A DNA stretch of 43,974 nucleotides from a virus. Numbering within the stretch: position 1 is the stretch's first letter; each line of letters begins with the position of its first letter. Below are positions 36,571 to 42,489 of this stretch, in pieces. The stretch spans positions 1-43,974 of IMG/VR virus record IMGVR_UViG_3300028045_000982, one strand, 5' to 3'. The notes under the pieces were generated by a model. That model was given only the letters and a program-made list of their open reading frames with translations, was not told the origin of the DNA and did not search any database. The position numbers and the translations under genes were made by a program.

Positions 36571-36626
36571 GAAAAAACACTAGAAAAAAATCTAGTGTTT
36601 TCAAAGGGTTATAAAATAGTTTGAAA
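36564..36626 (-). repeat. Terminator-promoter module, copy B (63 bp)
   Basis: Second copy of the module at 4465-4527, with identical length and identical ends. The stem differs in sequence (CACTAG/CTAGTG here, GTGCA-type in copy A) but keeps its pairing. It separates the macro-domain gene from the zincin operon. Confidence 0.75.
36572..36601 (-). terminator. Rho-independent terminator after the macro-domain gene
   Basis: AAAACACTAG and CTAGTGTTTT pair around an A/T loop and are followed by further T residues on the minus strand; A/T symmetry would also let it work on the plus strand. The next -35 box starts 2 nt later. Confidence 0.75.
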
Positions 36627-36634
36627 AAAGTTTG

Positions 36635-37180
36635 TTAAATGTTACCTTGTACTTCATCTAAGAAGTCAAAATAACCTTCGCCCATAGCTTCCAAGCACTT
36701 ACGAGGGTCACCACCGCCAACGCCTGCACCTAGTAAAACACTGCCTACACGTTTGATGCCAGCTTGTTGAGCAGCTTTCATAAAGTTGTATGTGCCTTTG
36801 TGTACAATGTCAAGACTTGGTGTTTTGGTTTGCATTTTACCAAAGCTATCATTTCTACCAATAACTGTTGGAACAATAATAATCCACGGAATAGTTCCGC
36901 CAACTTTGATTGCTCTTGCTTGTCCTACAACCATTGGCTTGTCTTGTATGCTCTTTTGTACAATTTGTTGTAGTGGAATCTTTTGATACTTTTCAAAGTA
37001 TGTGCGAATCTTCAAGTCGTAACCACCTGACATTTCGCCAATTGTATTAGCAGGGCTAACAATAGCATCAAGGTTAACCGACATAGGATCGCCTCGTACC
37101 CATTCGTCTCCTATGCCCATTTGTTCTGCTAGTTCGATGATATGTGTTTTTGTATCACCTAAAATTAAGTCTGGTACCAT
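36635..37180 (-). CDS. Macro-domain protein (ADP-ribose binding)
   Basis: The 181-residue protein has macro-domain landmarks: DAIVSPANTIGEMSGGYD (the AxxNAN-GGG-like loop, here SPANT...SGGYD), VVGQARAIKV, a strand IPWIIIVPTV, a helix GTYNFMKAAQQAGIKRV, and VLLGAGVGGGDPRKCLEAM. Such domains bind or hydrolyse ADP-ribose or its protein adducts. The catalytic Asn/GGG details are partly altered, so activity is unsure. It overlaps the metallophosphoesterase upstream by 16 nt and shares its promoter. It could reverse ADP-ribosylation or process NAD-derived metabolites or signals; this is inference. Confidence 0.82.
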   Translation of the reverse strand: MVPDLILGDTKTHIIELAEQMGIGDEWVRGDPMSVNLDAIVSPANTIGEMSGGYDLKIRTYFEKYQKIPLQQIVQKSIQDKPMVVGQARAIKVGGTIPWIIIVPTVIGRNDSFGKMQTKTPSLDIVHKGTYNFMKAAQQAGIKRVGSVLLGAGVGGGDPRKCLEAMGEGYFDFLDEVQGNI

Positions 37181-37731
37181 AGTGCTTCCTTTATGAATAT
37201 ATCTAGATTAACTGGAGCAAAATCTGTTTGTTCCACACTTACACATCTATAGTTTTCGCCTGCAACTGGGTTTTGGTGAATGTGTCCGTGTACGTTTAAT
37301 CTTTGTCGTGGTTGGTGTTCTAAAAATCTCTTACCCGGGTGTCCACGATTTAATGCAAAAGCTTCTTGGGGCGTATGACTTAACAGTACATTGTCGTTGT
37401 ATAAGTCTACCCAGAAATCAATGTGTGTCCAATCAAGTGTGCTTTGGAATCGTATGTCATCGTGGTTACCAACTATTAGGCGCTTCTTGCCATTTAGTCT
37501 AGGGTGTATGTTGTCTCTATAGTGTTCTTGTTCGGGAATGTGACAAACGTCACCCAAGTGATAAACTACATCGTCGGGTGCAATAGTACTGTTCCATTTG
37601 TCAATGAGAAATTCGTCGTGTTCGTGGGTATTGGCAAAGCCAGGGCGAATATACTTGCCAGTGTAGCTATCAATAAATTTAAGTACACTCTCCTGTGTAA
37701 AGTGAGTGTCGCTTATAACCCAAACGTTCAT
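37165..37731 (-). CDS. Calcineurin-like metallophosphoesterase
   Basis: The 188-residue protein carries all motifs of the family: ISDTHF (Asp8, His10), VVYHLGDV, IVGNHD, LLSHTP and NVHGHIH. These form a two-metal centre that hydrolyses phosphomono- or diesters. The size matches small phage phosphoesterases. The following gene encodes a macro-domain protein, overlapping by 16 nt, so a joint pathway on nucleotide or ADP-ribose phosphates is suggested. Substrate unknown; the promoter is at 37757-37785. Confidence 0.9.
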   Translation of the reverse strand: MNVWVISDTHFTQESVLKFIDSYTGKYIRPGFANTHEHDEFLIDKWNSTIAPDDVVYHLGDVCHIPEQEHYRDNIHPRLNGKKRLIVGNHDDIRFQSTLDWTHIDFWVDLYNDNVLLSHTPQEAFALNRGHPGKRFLEHQPRQRLNVHGHIHQNPVAGENYRCVSVEQTDFAPVNLDIFIKEALWYQT

Positions 37732-37752
37732 TGTCTCTTTTCCTCTTATACT

Positions 37753-37760
37753 TATTTATA
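37753..37760 (-). promoter_or_regulatory. T4-type late promoter (TATAAATA) overlapping an early promoter
   Basis: TATAAATAAG on the minus strand, overlapping the -10 box of the early promoter at 37757-37785. The phosphoesterase and macro-domain genes may therefore be made both early and late. Confidence 0.5.
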
Positions 37761-37785
37761 TAACTGAGGTTTGTTCTTTTGTCAA
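37757..37785 (-). promoter_or_regulatory. Sigma-70-like promoter for the phosphoesterase/macro-domain operon
   Basis: Minus strand TTGACA (37780-37785), 17-bp spacer, TATATA (37757-37762). About 19 nt of leader with AGAGGA. Confidence 0.7.
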
Positions 37786-37792
37786 GAGGTTT

Positions 37793-38305
37793 TTAAAGTT
37801 TACAGACTCTTTTGCCTAGCCACGGACAAGGGCCATTGACTGTTTGGAATACTACATCTCTGTCAATTATTGAGAATGCTTTGTCAAAATCATTGCTGGT
37901 ATTAATAACACTATCGTATTCGGGTGTTAGCTTTTCAATTGCGTTATCTAACATTTTACTATCTACACCAATTGTGGTTCCTTGCAATAGTACAACTACA
38001 TCAACTTTCTGTTTTATTTCTTTTTCAATTTCTGTCACAGCGTGTTTGATTACTTCGTGGTGACTTGAATTCCTACTTGACAAGTGACTAGGACGCAATA
38101 TTAATTCGTACTCGTATAGTTCGCTGAGTTCCATAATCTTACTATCATCTGTGCTACAGTATATACAGTCAATGTGTTCACTGCCGTGGGCGGCAATTAT
38201 ACTGTGCGCAAACGCAGGATGTCCTTGCACCTCTGACAGGGTTTTGTTAGGTAAGGGCAAACATTCAGCTTTAGCAGTTTGTATTGCTACTATTGTTTTT
38301 GACAA
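37793..38305 (-). CDS. CMP-sugar synthetase-like (NeuA-type) nucleotidyltransferase, short
   Basis: The 170-residue protein follows the cytidylyltransferase order: IVAIQTAKAECLPLPNKTLS, then HPAFAHSIIAAHGSEHIDCI, CSTDDSKIMELSE, LILRPSHLSS, and VVLLQGTTIGVDSKMLDNA. These align with the NeuA/KdsB pattern of CMP-sialic or related acid synthetases. The usual RxxSKR signature is weak and the protein is about 60 residues shorter than typical, so it may be a degenerate or specialised form. Start is TTG with GGAG upstream. A late promoter-like CTAAATAA precedes it. It is divergent from the radical SAM gene. Confidence 0.7.
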   Translation of the reverse strand: MSKTIVAIQTAKAECLPLPNKTLSEVQGHPAFAHSIIAAHGSEHIDCIYCSTDDSKIMELSELYEYELILRPSHLSSRNSSHHEVIKHAVTEIEKEIKQKVDVVVLLQGTTIGVDSKMLDNAIEKLTPEYDSVINTSNDFDKAFSIIDRDVVFQTVNGPCPWLGKRVCKL

Positions 38306-38334
38306 AATAGTCTCCGTGTTAAAATGTGTACGTG

Positions 38335-38342
38335 TTATTTAG
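38335..38342 (-). promoter_or_regulatory. T4-type late promoter (CTAAATAA)
   Basis: CTAAATAACACG on the minus strand, 29 nt before the TTG start of the NeuA-like gene, facing away from the plus-strand late promoter at 38368. Confidence 0.5.
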
Positions 38343-38367
38343 TATCAAAACTACATATTTAATTCTT

Positions 38368-38375
38368 TATAAATA
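38368..38375 (+). promoter_or_regulatory. T4-type late promoter (TATAAATA), plus strand
   Basis: Perfect TATAAATAC core on the plus strand, 5 nt before the ATG at 38381. The transcript would start at or beside the ATG, giving a leaderless late mRNA. Confidence 0.7.
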
Positions 38376-38380
38376 CTAGT

Positions 38381-39529
38381 ATGGAAAATAAACCAAAGTG
38401 CTATGCTCCTTACCTAGGAGTGTTTTATCGCACAAACAATAACAGAATCTCACCTTGTTGTCAATATCTTGAACATTCAGACCCTAATGAATATGATTGG
38501 CAGAAAGTTGCCAACGATGTAGAACTAGGCGAAGAAAGTAAAAACTGTGTAACTTGTTACGACAGAGAAAAGTATGGCAAAACCAGTTTGCGTCATAGCT
38601 TTGACAAATACAAAGAAAGCTTTGCTCCCGATTGGAAGTCAGGCTTTAAACCTGTGTATGCTGATGTTCGCACCAGTAACTTTTGTAACTTGCAATGTAA
38701 TATGTGTTCGCCATTGGATAGCAGTAAGATCGAAAGCTTTGTTAAACTCAATCCACAAATGGAAAAGTACTTCAAGGAAGTAGGCAAAGACTTTAAGAAC
38801 CAAGCTGTAAATGTTCCTGTTGCAAACTTAGAAGATTTAAAAGTACTCAAGGTTGCAGGTGGCGAACCTACTATTGATCCTATGTGCAAGAAGTTCTTAG
38901 ACCAAGTATGCTACGAACATATTACAAGTGATATGGACTTATGGGTTACAACAAATGCAACTAAGATGATTCCATTCTTGCAAACATACAAACCAAAGTT
39001 TCGCAAGTTGTGTGTAACACTTAGCTTGGATGCAACAGGCGATATACTTGAGTTTATACGCTATCCTGCTCGCTGGAAAGACATTGAATCAAACATAAAC
39101 GATGCTATCGAGCAAGAGTTGTGTGACGATATGAATGTAAACATTGTAGTACAACCTTACAATTTACTTACATTAAAACAATGGCTTCCGTGGTTTTCAG
39201 AGTTTAGAAAACGTGTACCACGCACTAAGATTGTTTTCCTTGAATGTACTACGCCTAAGCATTTTAGCTTACGTGCAATGCCAAACGTGGCTAAGGACGC
39301 TGTACGTGCGTCTGTACAGGAGCTGCGCACTAGTTTAGATAATATGGACGACAAGCTTGATGAACTAGACAAAATGCTGGATAAATCAGAGTACAAAAGA
39401 GAATATCACCAGATACTTTTAGAGTATACTGATGATATTGCTGTTACCCGTGGTATGGGTAGTGTTTACGATAAGTTTCCAGAATTCAATGTGTTAAAGG
39501 TTGATATCCTCAAGTCCAGCGGCACGTAG
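38381..39529 (+). CDS. Radical SAM enzyme with N-terminal accessory cysteines (twitch-type)
   Basis: The 382-residue protein has the radical SAM cluster motif C-X3-C-X2-C (FCNLQCNMC, about residue 103) and a GGEPT motif for SAM binding (KVAGGEPTID). An N-terminal set of cysteines (SPCCQYLEHS; NCVTCYDREKYG) may hold an auxiliary cluster, as in twitch-domain proteins found in marine myoviruses. C-terminal helices (SLDNMDDKLDELDKMLDKSE) are coiled-coil-like. It would modify a peptide, sugar or nucleotide by radical chemistry; substrate unknown. It is plus-strand, late, probably leaderless, divergent from the NeuA-like gene. Its 3' end overlaps the end of uvsY on the other strand by 36 nt. Confidence 0.88.
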   Translation: MENKPKCYAPYLGVFYRTNNNRISPCCQYLEHSDPNEYDWQKVANDVELGEESKNCVTCYDREKYGKTSLRHSFDKYKESFAPDWKSGFKPVYADVRTSNFCNLQCNMCSPLDSSKIESFVKLNPQMEKYFKEVGKDFKNQAVNVPVANLEDLKVLKVAGGEPTIDPMCKKFLDQVCYEHITSDMDLWVTTNATKMIPFLQTYKPKFRKLCVTLSLDATGDILEFIRYPARWKDIESNINDAIEQELCDDMNVNIVVQPYNLLTLKQWLPWFSEFRKRVPRTKIVFLECTTPKHFSLRAMPNVAKDAVRASVQELRTSLDNMDDKLDELDKMLDKSEYKREYHQILLEYTDDIAVTRGMGSVYDKFPEFNVLKVDILKSSGT

Positions 39530-39952
39530 TTTCACAATATTATTAATCTGAAACTGCTTTGCATCCAGTGCTTTGATAACACCCATCATCTTATTCCTTA
39601 CAAGTGCAAACTCATTTATTAGATGTTGTAAGTCAATTACTTCGTCTACTCCATCTACATACTTGTCTGCGTCTCTGCTACTTAGAGCACGATTATAATG
39701 CTCTAAGAATTTCTTATAGTGTTCGGTGCGCTTCTTACGCATTTCAATGTTGAGATATTCTAGGATAGCTTCGATCTCTTGAAGCTGGTTGAATCGATGT
39801 GCTACTATGCCTGGCATCTCTCGACTGTGCTTTTCAAGAATACCTTTAAGACTAGTATCTTGTTTGCCATTTTCGATTTCTGCTTCAAAGTATGTTATAC
39901 AGTCAACAATTTTACTCAAATCATCACGTACTGTATTAAACCATCGACTCAT
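39494..39952 (-). CDS. uvsY: Recombination mediator UvsY
   Basis: The 152-residue protein is helical and ends as T4 UvsY does: a helix (EFALVRNKMMGVIKALDAKQ) followed by FQINNIVKLRAAG. The middle (YLNIEMRKKRTEHYKKFLEH, SSRDADKYVDG) matches the UvsY body in order. UvsY loads UvsX onto gp32-coated single-stranded DNA. Its neighbours are UvsX and gp32 (one small gene between), which supports the call. Its 3' end overlaps the convergent radical SAM gene. Confidence 0.82.
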   Translation of the reverse strand: MSRWFNTVRDDLSKIVDCITYFEAEIENGKQDTSLKGILEKHSREMPGIVAHRFNQLQEIEAILEYLNIEMRKKRTEHYKKFLEHYNRALSSRDADKYVDGVDEVIDLQHLINEFALVRNKMMGVIKALDAKQFQINNIVKLRAAGLEDINL

Positions 39953-40201
39953 TTATTCATCCCAGTCATTGTTGTAATCATCTACATCTTCGCAGAGATC
40001 TAGTTCAGTTGCTAAGTCATTAAGTGCTTTATCAAGCACACCACAAGTACCAAATAAGTCACTTATACTTGTTTCGATGTCAATCAACGTTGAATCAGAT
40101 AGTGTTGCAACAAATTGCTCGGCGGCGTCTTTGCGTTCCTTTGCAGGAATATATTCACGCAATGCTGACCAGAAATTAAGTACTTCAGATGCGTCAGACA
40201 T
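39953..40201 (-). CDS. Unknown acidic protein between UvsX and UvsY, 82 residues
   Basis: I do not recognise this protein. It is acidic and helical (SEVLNFWSALREYIPAKERK, then FVATLSDSTLIDIETSISDL) with a very acidic tail (DLCEDVDDYNNDWDE). It shares one base with uvsX (TAATG) and abuts uvsY, so it is expressed in fixed ratio with both. An accessory factor of the UvsX/UvsY recombination complex is a reasonable hypothesis. Confidence 0.68.
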   Translation of the reverse strand: MSDASEVLNFWSALREYIPAKERKDAAEQFVATLSDSTLIDIETSISDLFGTCGVLDKALNDLATELDLCEDVDDYNNDWDE

Positions 40202-41298
40202 TACTCTTCTCCACCTGCATCCATTGGCATCTCAACATCGCCCATTTCAGCAATGACTTCTGGACCTTGGTGATCCCATTCCATCATAACTGTATCTAGA
40301 CAATCATCTTCGTTCTTTGCCCACGCTTTGCGGAACTTGAGTACAACTTCGCCAGTTACTGGGCTAGTGTACTCTAAACGATTACCAACTTTCTTTAGTG
40401 CGCCTTTAGCGTCAAAGAAGTCTACCAATCCACTGTAAGGACTCATACCTGTTTCATATGGAATTTCAATCTGTACACTTTCAAACGGCTTGCTGTAACG
40501 TGTTTTCATTACTTTACAAGCGGCTCTAATACCGTGTACTTGTGATGTTTTATTTCCATCTGCGTCAAGTTTTAGTTTTAGCTTCTTCATTGCAACAACA
40601 ATACTTGATGCATAAATCATACCTTGACCACCTGAAATCTTATCATCAGGGTCAAACATATCTTGTGAAGCGTATGTGTGGTTAGTTGCTACTAGACCAA
40701 TGTTGTAGTTACCAAACATATTAACACAGTTTGTTACCAATGATTTCAGTGCTTTGGCCTTACGCCCCATATCACCTTTCATATCACCTGCATCGAACTG
40801 ATTTAGTTCTGTTGGCGACATCATCATACCCAACGAGTCAATTACAAACAATACCTTAGGACGATCTTCGTCTGGTGTGTCCGAATAGCTGTCTTTGTAG
40901 TCTTTCATAAATGTCGAGATTGTTTTAGCAACATCGTCAATCATAGCCATATTAAGCTTTAGAAGTTTATCTTCTGCTGTGTCTACATCTAATGCGTGTA
41001 GCCATTTTTCATCTAGTGCGTTTTCAGAATCGATAAGAACAACAAAGATACCTTGATCTTGTGCGTTTTTAACAATGTTACCAGAAGCAATAAATGATTT
41101 ACCTGCGCCTGATTCGCCTGCTAGAACAGTAACTTTACCTAACGGAATACCGCCTTGGAAGTTGTCACTGATAAGTTTGTTTAGTGTATAGTTGCCCGTT
41201 GAAATCCAAGTGTCTGGATCACGGAAGCCGGTGCTTAGTCCGGGTACGCTTTTCGTAATAGTTTTACGAAACTTCGTAACGTCAAATGGTTTTGCCAT
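40201..41298 (-). CDS. uvsX: RecA-like recombinase UvsX
   Basis: The 365-residue protein has a RecA core: Walker A GESGAGKS (61-68), VVLIDSENALDEKWL, and Walker B LFVIDSLGMM. VATNHTYASQDMFDPD and the L2-type loop GGQGMIYASSIVV follow. The acidic C-terminal tail (AEMGDVEMPMDAGGEE) is like the regulatory tail of RecA-type recombinases. UvsX forms filaments on single-stranded DNA for strand exchange. GGAGAAATGAC precedes the ATG. Transcription probably comes from the gp32 promoter through the GC-rich hairpin at 41338-41361. Confidence 0.95.
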   Translation of the reverse strand: MAKPFDVTKFRKTITKSVPGLSTGFRDPDTWISTGNYTLNKLISDNFQGGIPLGKVTVLAGESGAGKSFIASGNIVKNAQDQGIFVVLIDSENALDEKWLHALDVDTAEDKLLKLNMAMIDDVAKTISTFMKDYKDSYSDTPDEDRPKVLFVIDSLGMMMSPTELNQFDAGDMKGDMGRKAKALKSLVTNCVNMFGNYNIGLVATNHTYASQDMFDPDDKISGGQGMIYASSIVVAMKKLKLKLDADGNKTSQVHGIRAACKVMKTRYSKPFESVQIEIPYETGMSPYSGLVDFFDAKGALKKVGNRLEYTSPVTGEVVLKFRKAWAKNEDDCLDTVMMEWDHQGPEVIAEMGDVEMPMDAGGEE

Positions 41299-41337
41299 AT
41301 GTCATTTCTCCATAAATTTATTTGTAAGAGTAGTCTA

Positions 41338-41361
41338 GGTTGCGCCTATCGCGGCGCAACC
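41338..41361 (-). other. GC-rich 9-bp hairpin between gene 32 and uvsX
   Basis: GGTTGCGCC and GGCGCAACC pair perfectly around a 6-nt loop, 13 nt after the gp32 stop. No U-tract follows on the minus strand. It may be an attenuator, a 3'-protecting stem or a processing site separating gp32 from uvsX expression. Confidence 0.65.
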
Positions 41362-41373
41362 CTTATTAGCTTA

Positions 41374-42360
41374 TTAGCCTTCTTTTCTTGCTCGGATTGC
41401 TGCTAGAATATCTTGAGCTGATGCTTTTGATTCTTCTGCAGGTGCCGCTGGTGCAGGAGCAGGTGCTGTCGCTGGTGCAGGAGCAGGTGCTGCCGCTGGA
41501 GTCGGAGCCGGAGCAGGTGATGCCGCTTGTGAAGGTGCTGTAGCTTGTGCGCCTGTTGGGGCGTCTACACCCCAAGGACGGTAATACTGTCCCCAACGTG
41601 CTGGGTCATATGCTTGACCGTCTACACTTGCTTCAAACATTTCAAAGATTGCGTTAAGTGCATCTGCGTCTGGACGCTTAGGCATATACTCGTCTAAGTT
41701 GAACAAGCCGTTTGCTTCGATAGCTGAACGCTCATTGTCGCTCAAGCCACGCTCACGTCGAGCCCAGTTTGAAGTTGTATAGTCAGCGTACTGACCTTTT
41801 TGAGTTTTGACTAGTTTAAAGTCTGTACCTTGCTCATAATCAGTTGGAATCTCTGGGAAGTCTGGGTCCATAAGAGCCGCTTTGATAATGTTAAAGATAG
41901 ATGTGTTAATGATGAATCTGCGAATTGGATTCTCTGGGTTGCTGTCTGCCATTGGATTGTCTGTTACAAAACCTTGGAACAAATAGCTACGCTTTTTCCA
42001 ATATTTACGTGCAGTATCTTCCAACGAAGGGTCTTTAAACCAAGGACGGATTTCTGCGTGTACTGGGCAAGACTCGCCCCACATTTCAACACAAGGAACT
42101 GTTACAGTTGTTTGCTTGTGTTCGTCTACACCAATGATTCCGTTGAATGGGATACGAATCATCTGGCGTTCTTTCCAGAAGTAAGTGTTTGTTTCGTCTG
42201 CGTCTGGGAGGAATCGTAATGTGGCTGTTTCGCCTTCATTAATGTTCCAAAACGGGTATACTGCGTTATCTCCGCCACCGTTTTGATTGTTGTTTTTGTT
42301 ACCTTGTGCTTTGCTCTCTTGCTCGAGTAGTTTCGCACGAATTTCTGCTAGTGATGCCAT
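41374..42360 (-). CDS. 32: Single-stranded DNA-binding protein gp32
   Basis: The 328-residue protein has an N-terminal basic, self-association-type segment (SLAEIRAKLLEQESKA). The OB-fold core (about 30-260) has aromatic and basic DNA-binding stretches (VYPFWNINEGETATLRFLPD, FWKERQMIRIPFNG, KYWKKRSYLFQGFV) and a Cys/His cluster (PCVEMWGESCPVHAEIRPW) like the T4 zinc subdomain. A Pro/Ala-rich linker (about residues 278-312, PAPAP repeats) leads to an acidic-basic end. It coats DNA in replication, recombination and repair. The leader carries three 10-nt repeats and a hairpin, see 42372-42428, suggesting autoregulation. Confidence 0.93.
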   Translation of the reverse strand: MASLAEIRAKLLEQESKAQGNKNNNQNGGGDNAVYPFWNINEGETATLRFLPDADETNTYFWKERQMIRIPFNGIIGVDEHKQTTVTVPCVEMWGESCPVHAEIRPWFKDPSLEDTARKYWKKRSYLFQGFVTDNPMADSNPENPIRRFIINTSIFNIIKAALMDPDFPEIPTDYEQGTDFKLVKTQKGQYADYTTSNWARRERGLSDNERSAIEANGLFNLDEYMPKRPDADALNAIFEMFEASVDGQAYDPARWGQYYRPWGVDAPTGAQATAPSQAASPAPAPTPAAAPAPAPATAPAPAPAAPAEESKASAQDILAAIRARKEG

Positions 42361-42371
42361 AGTTGTTTTCC

Positions 42372-42401
42372 TTTATTAGCCTATGTTAGCCTTTATTAGC
42401 C
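42372..42401 (-). promoter_or_regulatory. Triple 10-nt repeat before the gp32 ribosome binding site, candidate autoregulatory operator
   Basis: On the minus strand the leader reads GGCTAATAAA, GGCTAACATA and GGCTAATAAA in direct succession, running straight into AAAGGAAAAC before the ATG. Related GGCTAATAA-type repeats also surround the gp32 stop codon (41363-41378). Confidence 0.7.
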
Positions 42402-42406
42402 AAAAT

Positions 42407-42428
42407 GTAAACACACGTCGTTGTTTAC
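42407..42428 (-). promoter_or_regulatory. Hairpin at the predicted 5' end of gp32 mRNA
   Basis: GTAAACA and TGTTTAC pair (7 bp) around an 8-nt loop. The predicted transcript start (near 42428) is the first base of the stem, so the mRNA would begin with this hairpin, ahead of the three repeats. Confidence 0.6.
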
Positions 42429-42434
42429 AATTAA

Positions 42435-42463
42435 TAATAACACACTTTGTACGGTAGTGTCAA
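42435..42463 (-). promoter_or_regulatory. Sigma-70-like promoter for gp32
   Basis: Minus strand TTGACA (42458-42463), 17-bp spacer, TTATTA (42435-42440). The -10 is weaker than in the other members; about 68 nt of leader. Confidence 0.6.
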
Positions 42464-42489
42464 CCTCTCTTTTGAACTAAATTATAAAA

